From Micromonospora coxensis (GTDB lineage Bacteria > Actinomycetota > Actinomycetes > Mycobacteriales > Micromonosporaceae): a stretch of DNA of 64,000 nt. Made by a program: the position numbers and the translations under genes. Below, in pieces: positions 1 to 9,120 of the stretch (positions within the stretch are counted from its first letter, which is position 1; every line of letters starts with the position of its first letter). Where the stretch lies: assembly GCF_900090295.1 (NCBI RefSeq), contig NZ_LT607753.1, positions 2,666,001-2,730,000 on the forward strand. Direction: 5' to 3'. Under the pieces are notes generated by a model. The model was not told where the DNA came from, did not search any database, and was given only the letters and a program-made list of their open reading frames with translations.

Positions 1-831
1 GACAACCGTAGCGCTCTCCTTGGTGACGATCGCCCGGAGGACCTGGCGGCCGATGCCGTTGATGCCGAAGATGCCCTCGGTGATGATCGCGCCGCCCATC
101 AGGGCGCCGAGGTCCGTGCCGAGCAGGGTGACCACCGGGATCAGGGAGTTGCGCAGCAGGTGGACACCGACCACCCGGCGCATGGGCAGGCCCTTGGCGA
201 TCGCGGTCCGCACGTAGTCGGCGCGACGGTTCTCCGCGATGCTGGTGCGGGCCACCCGGGCGACGTACGCCGTCGAGGCGCTGCCGAGCACGAAGCCGGG
301 AAGGATGAGTTCGGTGAAGCGCATCTCGCCGGAGACGGTCGGCTTGACGATCTCCCACTGCACACCGAAGAGCCACTGGAGCACGAAGCCGATGACGAAG
401 ACCGGCAGCGCGATGAGGAAGAGGGTGCTGACGAGGACCAGGTTGTCCAGGAAGCCGTTGCGCCGCAGACCGGTGAGCACACCGGCGGTGAGGCCGATGA
501 TGGCCTCGATGAGCAGGGCGACCGCGGCCAGCTTCAACGTGTTGGGGTACGACGTCGCGATGATGTCGTTCACGGAGCGGCCGGACCAGGTCGAGCCGAA
601 GTCCCCCTGGAAGAGGTTCTTCATGTAGACCGCGTACTGCACGAAAAATGGCTCGTCCAGGTGGTACTTCTCGGTCATCATGGCGACGTAGTTCTCCGGG
701 CAGCCCCGATCACCGCACTTGCCGGCGAACGGGTCACCGGGAACCGCCCAGACGAGCGCGTAGATCATTAACGTCGTCCCGATGAACACGGGGACGAGTT
801 GGAGCAGCCGTCTCAACAGATAACGGCCCAT
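1..831 (-). CDS. Peptide/nickel-type ABC transporter permease (DppB/OppB family), C-terminus cut by window edge
   Basis: Integral-membrane permease that forms half of the transmembrane channel of an oligopeptide or dipeptide importer. The visible 277 codons begin MGRYLLRRLLQLVPVFIG, the usual DppB opening with a first membrane helix. A long extracytoplasmic loop follows (PGDPFAGKCGDRGCPENY), then several helices and the EAA-type loop near residues 215-240 (DYVRTAIAKGLPMRRVVGVHLLRN) that contacts the ATPase. The ATG is supported by GGAGG at 840-844, eight bases upstream. The gene lies downstream of the substrate-binding lipoprotein at 978-2618, separated by a strong hairpin, so the two probably form one operon that continues past the left edge to a DppC-type permease and ATPases. 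The substrate is not readable from sequence. Confidence 0.93.
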   Translation of the reverse strand, partial: MGRYLLRRLLQLVPVFIGTTLMIYALVWAVPGDPFAGKCGDRGCPENYVAMMTEKYHLDEPFFVQYAVYMKNLFQGDFGSTWSGRSVNDIIATSYPNTLKLAAVALLIEAIIGLTAGVLTGLRRNGFLDNLVLVSTLFLIALPVFVIGFVLQWLFGVQWEIVKPTVSGEMRFTELILPGFVLGSASTAYVARVARTSIAENRRADYVRTAIAKGLPMRRVVGVHLLRNSLIPVVTLLGTDLGALMGGAIITEGIFGINGIGRQVLRAIVTKESATVV

Positions 832-923
832 GGGGTGGTCCTCCAGACAGGGGGCGCGTCGGACGGCCGACACGGATGGTGACAACGTGGCGAGGGAATG
901 TTGTAACACCCCTCGCGGAACGG

Positions 924-963
924 CCCCGGGTCGGGCTCACCGGTAGGCGAGCCCGACCCGGGG
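924..963 (-). terminator. Perfect 15-bp stem hairpin between binding protein and permease
   Basis: Arms 924-938 and 949-963 are perfectly complementary GC-rich 15-mers around a 10-base loop. The hairpin lies just after the binding-protein stop and before the permease start, with no clear U-tract. I infer an attenuator or 3'-end stabiliser that lets the binding protein be made in excess over the membrane parts, as is common for ABC importers. Confidence 0.75.
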
Positions 964-977
964 TCAGACCGTTCGGA

Positions 978-2618
978 TCAGAGTTCGACAGAGGTGATGT
1001 CGAGCTCGCCGACGTTGGTCAGCTCCATCTTCTTGATCTTCTCCGAGTGGCCGGACTGCTGACCACCGAAGTAGACCGGGATCGACGGCGCGTCGGCGTC
1101 GATCTTGGCCACGGCCTGCGAGAACAGCTCGTGCGAGGCCTCCAGGCTCGGGGCGGCGCTGGCCTGCTTGGCCAGGGCGTCGACCTCCGGGTTGCTGTAC
1201 AGACCGTCGTTCGAGGAACCACCGGTCACGTAGAGCGGGTTGACCCAGTTCTCGACGTCCGGGTAGTCCTGCTGCCAGCCGGCGCGGTACATGCCGTCCA
1301 TCTTGTGGGCGTTGATGTTCTGGCGGAAGACCGCGAAGGTCGGCACACCGGTGGCGACGGCGTCGATGCCCAGCGTGGTCTTGATCTGCTGCGCGACGGC
1401 CTCCATCCACTCCTTGTGGCTGGCGTCGGCGTTGTAGTACAGCTTCAGCTGGCCCTTGAAGCCACCGGACTTGGCGTACAGCGCCTTGGCCTGCTCCGGG
1501 TCGTACTTGCAGACGGTGCAGTTGCCCGGCTTGGCGCCCGGGGTGAGCGGGTTGGCCCAGCTGTCGGCCGGCTTGCGGTTGCCGAAGAAGATCTTGTCGC
1601 TGATCTCCTGGCGGTTGATCGACAGCGAGATCGCCTTACGCAGGTCCGCGTTCTTGAAGCGGGCGTCGTAGATCGGGAAGGCGATGATGCCGGTCACCGG
1701 GGTGGTGGAGGAGATCGCCCGGTCGCCCAGGTCGTTCTTCCAGTTGTCACCCGCGAGCGAGGAGACCGGAACCTGCTGCATGAAGTCCAGGTTGTTCGAG
1801 ACCAGGTCGCTGTAGGCGGCCGTGTCGTCCTGGTAGATCTTGACGGTGACGTCCTTGATCTTCATCTTGTCGCGCAGGGAGTAGTCGTCGAACCGCGTCA
1901 GCTTGATCGCGACGTTGTTCTCCCAGGACACGAACTTGACCGGGCCGTTACCGATCGGCTTCTTGCCGAACTCCTCCGCCTTGCCGGCGAAGAAGGCGTC
2001 CGGCAGCGGCATGAAGGTGCTGTAGCCGAGCTTGGTCGGGAACACGGCGGTCGGCGCGGCGAGCGTGACCTCGAAGTTCCAGTCGTCGATGACCTTGAGG
2101 CCGGACATCTCCTTGGCGGTCGGCTCCGGAGCCTTCTTCGGGCCCTCGCCGTCCGGGTCGGAGGTGTTGACGTCCGCGAAGCCCGCGATGTCGGAGAAGA
2201 AGCTGGAGTTCTGCGCGCCGTTCGGCGAGTACGCGCCCCAGTTCCAGGCGTCCACGAAGTTCTTGGCCTTGACGACGGTGCCGTCGTGGAACTTCGTGTT
2301 CTGCTTGATCTTGATCTTGTAGACCTTGGAGTCGGTCGTCTCGATCGACTCGGCCAGCGCGTTCTGCGGCGCGCCACCGTTGTTCGGGTACTCGACCAGG
2401 CCGGTGAACAGCCAGTCGATGATCTTGCCGCCACCGGTCTCGGTGGTGTTGGCCGGAACCAGGGGGTTCTCCGGCTCGGTACCATCGACGATGATGCCGC
2501 CGTCGCTGGTCTTGGCGGCGTCGCCGCCCTCGTCGCTGCCGCTGGAGCAGCCGGACGCGATGAGCGCGAATGCCGCGCCCGCGGCGATCGCGCCGCTCGC
2601 CCGCTTCGAGACTCTCAT
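978..2618 (-). CDS. Peptide ABC transporter substrate-binding lipoprotein (SBP family 5)
   Basis: Extracytoplasmic, lipid-anchored receptor that captures peptides and delivers them to the permease at 1-831. The 546-residue length fits SBP_bac_5. The N-terminus is a lipoprotein signal: positive residues, a hydrophobic stretch, then a lipobox at IASGC (Cys about residue 24) followed by SSGSDEGGD. The body has family features such as EPENPLVPANTTETGGGKI near the start and LRKAISLSINRQEI in the middle. ATG at 2618 has AGGAGG at 2628-2633. It is the first gene of its operon, and the hairpin behind it suggests it is expressed above the permease. The ligand cannot be told from sequence. Confidence 0.95.
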   Translation of the reverse strand: MRVSKRASGAIAAGAAFALIASGCSSGSDEGGDAAKTSDGGIIVDGTEPENPLVPANTTETGGGKIIDWLFTGLVEYPNNGGAPQNALAESIETTDSKVYKIKIKQNTKFHDGTVVKAKNFVDAWNWGAYSPNGAQNSSFFSDIAGFADVNTSDPDGEGPKKAPEPTAKEMSGLKVIDDWNFEVTLAAPTAVFPTKLGYSTFMPLPDAFFAGKAEEFGKKPIGNGPVKFVSWENNVAIKLTRFDDYSLRDKMKIKDVTVKIYQDDTAAYSDLVSNNLDFMQQVPVSSLAGDNWKNDLGDRAISSTTPVTGIIAFPIYDARFKNADLRKAISLSINRQEISDKIFFGNRKPADSWANPLTPGAKPGNCTVCKYDPEQAKALYAKSGGFKGQLKLYYNADASHKEWMEAVAQQIKTTLGIDAVATGVPTFAVFRQNINAHKMDGMYRAGWQQDYPDVENWVNPLYVTGGSSNDGLYSNPEVDALAKQASAAPSLEASHELFSQAVAKIDADAPSIPVYFGGQQSGHSEKIKKMELTNVGELDITSVEL

Positions 2619-3250
2619 TCCGAGGGGCCTCCTCTTTCTAACCTGGTTCCGTCGTGGGTTTCACGCACGCATGGGGGGTGACACCGCCGGCGACCTCGTG
2701 TTCAGGTCACCGGTTTACCGCAGAGGAAATCGGGACACCCCAGGGGGACCGATCCGCCGGGCCACCGCACCCTTCGCGTCCGACGCCACGCAGGCTCGAC
2801 GGCCACGAGCCGCATTGGTGGGCGGCGCCGTGGCCGGCAAGACGTACGGGGTGCCTCGCGCCAGGGGTGAGGTGCTGCCACTGTGACACCCACCGGCCCA
2901 TTACGTGAAGGTGCCGTTATCAAGCCGTTAGTTGCCCGCCGCGTTGCCGATACCAGAGAAAAGATCATGAACGACCCCGGCCGTACCGCTCTGAGCAGGC
3001 AAGACGTCAGGGCCGCCACGCGTGGCCCCGCTCGTGGACGGGGTGCCCGAGAGGCCGACAGCCTGCCTGCGGGCACCCGGCGTCGACCATCGGCCATTGG
3101 CCGATTCCGCCCGTCCGGCCGATGCCCCCATCCACCGCGCGGCGGCCAACACCGACCGGGTGGCCGACGGTGTCGAGGTCACGTAGCCGATCGGGCCGGG
3201 CGGCGGCACCGCGCGGACCGGAGCCGGCCCGCGCACCGACCACCGACGCA
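2619..3250. other. 630-bp gap without a convincing gene
   Basis: This stretch separates the binding-protein start from the terminator of the thioester-protein gene. Open frames cross it on both strands, but they lack family features and a credible ribosome site and have arginine/proline-rich shadow composition. A less GC-rich patch lies around 2905-2980. The binding-protein promoter must lie here; I could not assign its boxes with confidence. Confidence 0.5.
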
Positions 3251-3292
3251 CCCCGGCCCCGGCGCCGCACGAGGGCGACGCCGGGGCCGGGG
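3251..3292 (-). terminator. Terminator of the thioester-protein gene
   Basis: Perfect 14-bp inverted repeat: arms 3251-3264 and 3279-3292, 14-base loop. It starts eight bases beyond the stop codon of the gene at 3301-4473 in the direction of transcription. Confidence 0.8.
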
Positions 3293-3300
3293 GTGGCGCG

Positions 3301-4473
3301 TCAGGCGGTGAAGCGGACCTTGCGGCGGCGGACCACCAGGAGGGCGATCGCGCCCACCGCGAGGAGCAGCACACCGGCCGCGCCGGCGGCCGCGATCGGC
3401 GAGCCGGTCAGCGGCAGGTCACTGCCGTTGCCGGCCGGCGAGGTGGACGGCGCCGGGCTCTCGGCCGGGGCCGAGGGCGACGGCGACTCGGCCGGGGTGG
3501 AGGCCGACGGCGACGGCGACGGCGAACTCGGCGACGGGGTGGGGCTGCTCGGGGCGGCGATGAAGGTCGCCTCGGCGCCGGCGGTGACGGTGGCGCCGGT
3601 GCTGCCGCCGAGGATCAGCTTCTGCGCGGCCCGCTGGCCGGTGAAGAGGAAGACCCGGCCGAAGGAGACCGAGTCCTGGGCGGAGAGGGTCACCTTGACG
3701 GCGCCCGGGCCGGTGGCGGTCAACCAGAACTGTCCGCCGTTGGTGGTGGTGGTCACCGGGCGACCCTCGGCGTCGACCGCCGCGCCACCCTCGGCCGCGA
3801 CGGTGATCTCGCCGGCCGGCCCCTTGACCGTGAACGGCCCGGCCTTGTCGCCGACGGCGGCCTTGGCGCTGGCCGGGTCGACGCTCAGCTCGGCCCGCGG
3901 CTCGGGCTGGTCGGTGGCCTTGTCGACCAGGTGGTCGTGGACCTTCTTGACGACGTCGTACTGCTGCTTGTTCAACAGGTCACGGCCCGGCACCCAGTCC
4001 CCGAGCGTGACGCCGTCGCTGAACCGCCAGATGGCCGTCTGGGTGCCGAAGTAGAGCAGGGTGTCCCGACGCTTGGTGTCGATCTGCTCCGGCAGGTCGA
4101 CACCGGCGGCGGCGAGCAACTTGCCCGGGTCGGCGTTCGGGTAGCCGTGGGTGAGCACCCACTGCACCTTGCCGAGGTTCTTCACCTGGGACTCGTCCCA
4201 GGTGCCCTCCTTGTACCTGCCGTCGATCGCCACCGCGGTGTGGTAGTCGATGCAGAAGGCGGGAACCAACTTGCCGTCGATCTTGAGGGCCAACTGGCCG
4301 ACACTCTTCGGCGCGCCCTCGAGCATGAGCTTGACGCTGCCGCCCACGGACTTGGCCTGGCCGGTGGCCGGTTCCTCGGCGGCGGCCGGTGCGGCGGCGC
4401 CGAGCGCCAGCGCGCTGCCGGCGACGGTCGCGAGGGCGATCCGCGCCCAGCGTCGTCCGCGTACTCCGAACAT
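3301..4473 (-). CDS. Sortase-anchored thioester-domain (TQXA) surface protein
   Basis: Secreted, wall-anchored protein of 390 residues. A signal peptide spans residues 1-32 (basic start, Ala-rich core, APAAA cleavage region). The TQXA thioester domain covers about 40-190: Cys74 (AFCIDYHTA) and Gln145 (TQTAIW) are the expected partners of an internal Cys-Gln thioester, a warhead that in Gram-positive adhesins bonds covalently to a target. A beta-rich domain follows (about 195-305), then a Pro/Ser stalk (308-350), LPLTG at 353-357, a hydrophobic helix and a basic tail: a full sortase sorting signal. An in-frame ATG 38 codons upstream is rejected because the signal peptide would then be internal. 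A sigma-A-like promoter lies at 4586-4615. The binding target is unknown. Confidence 0.88.
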   Translation of the reverse strand: MFGVRGRRWARIALATVAGSALALGAAAPAAAEEPATGQAKSVGGSVKLMLEGAPKSVGQLALKIDGKLVPAFCIDYHTAVAIDGRYKEGTWDESQVKNLGKVQWVLTHGYPNADPGKLLAAAGVDLPEQIDTKRRDTLLYFGTQTAIWRFSDGVTLGDWVPGRDLLNKQQYDVVKKVHDHLVDKATDQPEPRAELSVDPASAKAAVGDKAGPFTVKGPAGEITVAAEGGAAVDAEGRPVTTTTNGGQFWLTATGPGAVKVTLSAQDSVSFGRVFLFTGQRAAQKLILGGSTGATVTAGAEATFIAAPSSPTPSPSSPSPSPSASTPAESPSPSAPAESPAPSTSPAGNGSDLPLTGSPIAAAGAAGVLLLAVGAIALLVVRRRKVRFTA

Positions 4474-4585
4474 CACGATTCGTGCACCTCTCCCCGGGGG
4501 TGGTGTGGCCCGCTCGTGGCGGGCCTGCATGGGTCGCCGTTCCCGCGGGATTTCGCACCACCCGCACACGAGAACGCGACGGGGC

Positions 4586-4615
4586 ATTATGGAACACGAA
4601 TTGATCTCTTGTCAG
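4586..4615 (-). promoter_or_regulatory. Sigma-A-like promoter of the thioester-protein gene
   Basis: On the minus strand, CTGACA (plus 4610-4615) and CATAAT (plus 4586-4591) are 18 bases apart, close to TTGACA/TATAAT. The predicted leader is about 100 nt. The patch is AT-richer than its surroundings. Confidence 0.55.
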
Positions 4616-4658
4616 CTCCTGAGCTTGTGTCGCCCGGTATTTCCGGTTCGTCCCGTCC

Positions 4659-5345
4659 TCACACCAGGCGTCGGTCCGCCGCCCAGCGGGACAGCTCGTA
4701 CCGGTTGGACATCTGGAGCTTGCGCAGCACGTTGGAGACGTGCGTCTCGACCGTCTTGATCGAGATGAACAGCTCCTTGGCGATCTCCTTGTACGCGTAC
4801 CCCCGGGCGAGCAGCCGCAGCACCTCGCGCTCCCGGTTGGTGAGCTGGTCCAGCTCCGGGTCGGCGACCGGCGCGTCCGGACGGGCCGCGAAGGCGTCCA
4901 GCACGAACCCGGCCAACCGGGGGCTGAACACCGCGTCACCGTCGGCCACCCGGCGGATCGCCGCGGTCAACTCGTCCGGGGAGATGGTCTTGGTGACGTA
5001 GCCCCGCGCGCCGGCCCGGATCAGCCCGATCACGTCCTCGGCCGCGTCCGACACGCTCAGCGCCAGGAACTTGACCTGCGGATGGGTACGCCGCATCGCG
5101 TCCAGCACCGCCCGGCCGCCCCCGTCGGGCATGTGCACGTCGAGCAGGACCACGTCCGGCCCGGTGGCGGCGATCCGGGTGACCGCCTCGGCCACCGTGC
5201 TCGCCTCACCCACCACCTCGACGTGCGCGCCCAACTCCGCCCGGACCCCGGCCCGGAACATGGCGTGGTCGTCCACGAGGAAGACCCGCAGCCGCTCGGT
5301 ACGGGCGTCCGCCCCCTCGACCGGTTCCATCGACTGCTCCGCCAT
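4659..5345 (-). CDS. NarL/LuxR-family response regulator paired with the PspC-type kinase
   Basis: Cytoplasmic DNA-binding regulator of 228 residues. Receiver domain at about 19-135: VFLVDDHAMF supplies the acidic pair, VVLLDVHMP the phospho-accepting Asp, and GYVTK the conserved Lys. The C-terminal LuxR helix-turn-helix is at about 165-228 (LTNREREVLRLLARGYAYKE, then KTVETHVSNVLRKL). The start ATG (5345) follows the kinase stop (5347-5349) by one base, so the pair is translationally coupled and almost certainly a cognate two-component system. The kinase has an N-terminal PspC domain, which suggests an envelope-stress input. Regulated genes are not known; the PspC genes across the divergent gap at 6785 are candidates. 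Confidence 0.94.
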   Translation of the reverse strand: MAEQSMEPVEGADARTERLRVFLVDDHAMFRAGVRAELGAHVEVVGEASTVAEAVTRIAATGPDVVLLDVHMPDGGGRAVLDAMRRTHPQVKFLALSVSDAAEDVIGLIRAGARGYVTKTISPDELTAAIRRVADGDAVFSPRLAGFVLDAFAARPDAPVADPELDQLTNREREVLRLLARGYAYKEIAKELFISIKTVETHVSNVLRKLQMSNRYELSRWAADRRLV

Positions 5346-5346
5346 G

Positions 5347-6585
5347 TCATCTGTCCCTTTCCGCCGTGGAGCCGTTGCCGGTGATCGGCAGAATCAACCG
5401 GACCTCGGTTCCTTCCCCGGGCCCGGACCGGATCTCCGCCCGGCCGCCGTGCCGCTTCATCCGTCCGACGATCGATCCTCGTACGCCGTGCCGGTGGTCC
5501 TCCACGGTATCCGGGTCGAATCCCTTGCCCCGGTCCCGGACGAAGACGCTCACCTGCTCCGGCTCGACCTCGGCGTAGAGCGACACCGTCGCCACCCCGG
5601 CGTGCCGGGCCGCGTTGACCAGCGCCTCGCGGGCCGCCGCCACCAGCGCCCCGACCCGCTCGTCGGTCTCCCGGTCCCCCACCACCACCGCCTCGACGGT
5701 GATCGCGAAGGTGTCCTCCACCTCGGCGGCAGCCTGCTCCAGCGCCGCCGCGAACCGCTCGCTCGGCGAGCCGGTCGGCTTGTAGAGCCAGTTGCGCAGC
5801 GACCGCTCCTGGCCCCGGGCCAGCCGCTGCACCGTCTTGACGTCGCTGGCGTTGCGCTGGATCAGCGCCAGGGTGTGCAGCACCTGGTCGTGCACCATGG
5901 CGGCCAGTTCGGCCCGCTCCTGCTCGCGGATGCGCCCCTCCCGCTCCGAGCGGAGCTGGCTCCACGTGCGCCACAGCACCGGCGCCGCCACCACCCCGAC
6001 CCCGGCCAGCCCGACCAGCGCGAAGATCACCCCGTTGACGACCGCGTCGACGTTCTGCACCGGCGAGTAGACCGCCGCCACGCCGATGATGCCGACCGCG
6101 ACCAGCACCCCGCCGCCGACGAACCGGAGCACGAACGCCCGCCGGTCGCTCTCCTCCACCACCGCGCCCAGCCAGGGCACCGGCATGGACTCGCCCCACT
6201 GCCGGCGGCGCTCCGGCGCGGACTGGTGCCAGATCACCCCGGCGCCCACCGCGATGATCGCCACCAGCCAGCCGGCGGTGCCCGCCGCGCCGACCGAGTC
6301 GAAGACCATCACCTGCACCAGCAGCACGCCCAGCCCGATCAGCACGAACGGCAGCAGCTGGGCCAGGTCCCGGCGGGGCGGCGCGGCGGCGTCCCCGGGA
6401 CGCAGCGGCACCACCGCCCAGAACGCCGCGTACAGCAGCAGTCCCAGGCCGCTCAGGCCGAGCAGGACCATGAACGCGACCCGGACCCGCAGCACCGGGA
6501 TGCCGAGGTGGTCGGCGATGCCGGCGGCCACGCCGGCGGCCAGCCGGTGCTCGGGCGCCCGGTAGAGGCGGGGCGGCTGCGTCAC
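5347..6585 (-). CDS. PspC-domain sensor histidine kinase (HisKA_3 type)
   Basis: Membrane sensor of about 412 residues. The N-terminal PspC domain (about 4-60, RLYRAPEHRLAAGVAAGIAD) is followed by several transmembrane segments up to about residue 205. The HisKA_3 dimerisation helix has phospho-acceptor His232 in MVHDQVLHTL, and a HATPase_c domain closes the protein (VNAARHAG N-box, DRGKGFD, GPGEGTEV). PspC domains sense membrane stress in related systems; that role is inferred. The GTG at 6585 is chosen because the PspC domain begins a few residues later. In-frame codons up to 40 residues upstream are possible but give low-complexity sequence. Divergent from the PspC gene at 6785. Confidence 0.9.
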   Translation of the reverse strand: MTQPPRLYRAPEHRLAAGVAAGIADHLGIPVLRVRVAFMVLLGLSGLGLLLYAAFWAVVPLRPGDAAAPPRRDLAQLLPFVLIGLGVLLVQVMVFDSVGAAGTAGWLVAIIAVGAGVIWHQSAPERRRQWGESMPVPWLGAVVEESDRRAFVLRFVGGGVLVAVGIIGVAAVYSPVQNVDAVVNGVIFALVGLAGVGVVAAPVLWRTWSQLRSEREGRIREQERAELAAMVHDQVLHTLALIQRNASDVKTVQRLARGQERSLRNWLYKPTGSPSERFAAALEQAAAEVEDTFAITVEAVVVGDRETDERVGALVAAAREALVNAARHAGVATVSLYAEVEPEQVSVFVRDRGKGFDPDTVEDHRHGVRGSIVGRMKRHGGRAEIRSGPGEGTEVRLILPITGNGSTAERDR

Positions 6586-6784
6586 GGTGCTGATCGGAGG
6601 CTCCCTGGTCACGGAGGGTGCGGCACGGACACCGGAGGGTCCACCGGTTCCGGTCCGATCGTCACACGGCGCGCGGGCCGCCGACCACGGGGACGCCCCG
6701 GACATTCGCGCGGCCGGGATCTCAGGGTGGGGTCAGGGTCGGGTCCGGAGGACGCTCGGGCGACCGACGCAGCAGGATCGAGGT

Positions 6785-8317
6785 ATGACCGAGCAAGCTG
6801 CCCCGTCGCCCCGCCCCGGGGCGGCCGGGTGGGGCGGACCGCCGACCCCGCCGTACCCCGCCGCCGACCCGGGCACGTCCGTGCCACCGGGAGGCGGCGG
6901 CGACGCCGCGCCGCCGCCCGGCGGGTACGCCCCGCCACCGTCCGGCGGCGCCGCCTTCACCTCACGGTACGGCCTGGTGCGTCCGCGCGAGGGCCGGTAC
7001 CTGGCCGGAGTCTGCGCCGCGGTCGGCCGGGCCACCAACACCGACCCGGTGCTCTGGCGGGTGATCCTCGCTGTGCTGGGCTTCTTCGGCGGTGTCGGCA
7101 TCCTGGTCTACGTCGCCGCCTGGCTGATCATCCCCGGGGAGGGGGACAGCGCCTCCCCGGTGGAGTCGATGCTGGGCCGGGGGCGGTCCAGCATGTCCCC
7201 GGTCACCGTCATCCTGTTGACCGTCCTGGTCGCGGTGAGCTTCGGCTACATCGTCACCGACCCGTTCCGGGCGGTGCTGCTCGGCGCGGCGATCCTGATC
7301 GGGGGCGCGCTGCTGCTCAACCGGGACGGGCGCACCCCGTCGGCCGGTGACGGCGGGCCGCCCGCCCCGGCCACCGCGCCGCCCGGCCCGGTGCCGCCGG
7401 TCAGCTACCCGGCCCCCGGGCTCTTCGACCCGACGCAGCCGACCCCGGCGGCCCCGCCCGCGCCGGCCCGTACGGCGGAACTCCCGGCCTGGTCGGCCGC
7501 GCCGCAGCCGACGTACCCACCGGCCGGGGCGCAGGCGGTGGCCGGCCGGCCGGTGGCACCGCCCCCCGTCGGGGCGCCGACCGTCCCCGCGCCGCCGGTG
7601 AACGCGCCGCTGCCCCCGAGCTACCGGCCGCCCTTCGCACCGCACGGCCCGTACGCCGGTCCGCCCGCGCCGCCTCCACCGCCGGTACGCCCGCCGAAGC
7701 CGCCGAAGCGGCCGCGCGAACGGTCCGCGCTCGGCGCGATCACCTTCTCGCTGATCTTCCTGGCCCTCGGTGTGGTGGCCATCCTCGACCTGCTCGGCGT
7801 CTTCCCCATCGGCGCCGCCGCCTACTTCGCCGCCGCGCTGGCCACCATCGGCCTCGGGCTGCTGGTCGGCACCTGGTTCGGCCGGGCCCGCTGGCTGATC
7901 GCGCTGGGCCTGGTCACCGCCGCCGCGCTCGGCGTGGCCACCGTCGCCGAGTCCTACGACCGGATCCGGGGCGTGGACGGGAACGTCACCTGGGCCCCGA
8001 CCGACCTGCGCGACCTGGCCACCCGGTACGAGAACAGCTTCGGCGACGCCACGCTGGACCTGCGGGGCATCGACTTCGACAAGCGGGACACGGAGGTCAC
8101 CGTCGTGGTGAACTTCGGGCAGGCGACCGTCGTGGTGCCGCCGAACGTCGACGTGACCACGGTGACCGACGTCAACGCGGGGGACGCGACGATCTTCGGC
8201 CGGCGCTCCGACGGCCGGTCCCGCGAGGTCACCGACCTGGGCCCGGACGGCGCGGGTGGTGGCACGCTGCGCCTCAACGTCCACGTCAACGCCGGCAACC
8301 TGGAGGTGACCCGGTGA
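6785..8317 (+). CDS. PspC-domain multi-pass membrane protein with proline-rich linker
   Basis: 510-residue membrane protein. Layout: a Pro/Gly-rich cytoplasmic N-terminus (1-60), a PspC domain (about 65-120, REGRYLAGVCAAVGRATNTD, then a hydrophobic helix), two more helices, a second Pro/Ala-rich linker (about 180-310), three closely spaced helices, and a C-terminal beta domain after about residue 400. That tail (LDLRGIDF, TEVTVVVNFGQATVVVPPNV) resembles the LiaF/DUF4097-like adhesin fold of envelope-stress proteins. The start ATG has AGGA about eight bases upstream. Divergent from the PspC kinase, and overlapping the next gene by four bases (GTGA). Probably an accessory of the envelope-stress system next door; this is inference. 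Confidence 0.85.
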   Translation: MTEQAAPSPRPGAAGWGGPPTPPYPAADPGTSVPPGGGGDAAPPPGGYAPPPSGGAAFTSRYGLVRPREGRYLAGVCAAVGRATNTDPVLWRVILAVLGFFGGVGILVYVAAWLIIPGEGDSASPVESMLGRGRSSMSPVTVILLTVLVAVSFGYIVTDPFRAVLLGAAILIGGALLLNRDGRTPSAGDGGPPAPATAPPGPVPPVSYPAPGLFDPTQPTPAAPPAPARTAELPAWSAAPQPTYPPAGAQAVAGRPVAPPPVGAPTVPAPPVNAPLPPSYRPPFAPHGPYAGPPAPPPPPVRPPKPPKRPRERSALGAITFSLIFLALGVVAILDLLGVFPIGAAAYFAAALATIGLGLLVGTWFGRARWLIALGLVTAAALGVATVAESYDRIRGVDGNVTWAPTDLRDLATRYENSFGDATLDLRGIDFDKRDTEVTVVVNFGQATVVVPPNVDVTTVTDVNAGDATIFGRRSDGRSREVTDLGPDGAGGGTLRLNVHVNAGNLEVTR

Positions 8318-8919
8318 GGGTGCACCGCACGGATCTCGTCTCCCTCCTGTTCGGGCTGCTCTTCGTCGGTCTCTCCGTCTGGTGGCTGCTGGCCCAGATC
8401 CTCGGGCTCGCCCTGCCGCCGGTCGGCTGGTTCCTCGCCGGCGCGCTGCTGCTGATCGGGCTGCTCGGCCTGATCGGGGCGCTGCGCTCCGGCCGGCACG
8501 ACCGCCGCGAGGGGCCACTCCCGGCGACGGAGCCGACCGGCGACGAGCCGCGGCTGCCGGTCGCCGACGAGCCGGCCGCGCCGGAGCCGACCCGGATCGA
8601 CGGACCCGGTCCCGCCGACACCCGGGAGGAGCCGGACGCGGCCCGGTCCGGTCAGCCGGCCACCGCGGAGATCCGGCTGGAGGGGCCCGAGGAGTCCACC
8701 GCCCCGATCTGGGCGCCGGACGCCGGGAACCGCGCCACCGGCCCGGCCGCCGGGTATCAGGCCGCCGACGCCGACGAGTGGCCGACCGCGGCGGTCAGCG
8801 ACCGGCCCGCCGAGGCGGTCGAGGACCGCGACGCGGACACCCGGGAGCAGGAGCCGGGCTGGTCCCCCGTCGAGCCGGTCACCGGGCCGCCGGCCGGTGA
8901 GCGTCGCCCGCCGAGCTGA
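8314..8919 (+). CDS. Small membrane protein with disordered tail, coupled to the PspC gene
   Basis: 201 residues with no family I can name. Two hydrophobic helices lie at about 8-27 and 35-57 (LVSLLFGLLFVGLSVWWLLA, GWFLAGALLLIGLLGLIGAL). A long acidic, Pro/Ala-rich, probably disordered cytoplasmic tail follows. The GTG start overlaps the previous stop in GTGA, so it is translated together with the PspC protein and is probably a partner of it. No catalytic motif is visible. Confidence 0.75.
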   Translation: MRVHRTDLVSLLFGLLFVGLSVWWLLAQILGLALPPVGWFLAGALLLIGLLGLIGALRSGRHDRREGPLPATEPTGDEPRLPVADEPAAPEPTRIDGPGPADTREEPDAARSGQPATAEIRLEGPEESTAPIWAPDAGNRATGPAAGYQAADADEWPTAAVSDRPAEAVEDRDADTREQEPGWSPVEPVTGPPAGERRPPS

Positions 8920-9120
8920 CCGCGGCGCTGCGGGCGTCGTGCGCGGGCTCGTATGCTGGCCGGTGGAGATCCCGCCCTCCTCCGGCCGGTCCGCTGCGCC
9001 GGGTCGGCGTCCACGGCCGGGCCGTCAGGTCGCCGGGCCCACCGGTGACCGCGCGTACCAGGTCGACAGCGGCGGACCCGCCGCGATGCCCGTCTCTACC
9101 CCGTCAGGAGCCCGCCCGAC

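Noticed and set aside
2619..3300. Genes on either strand in the 2.6-3.3 kb gap
   Set aside because: Open frames have no ribosome site, no family features and shadow-like composition.
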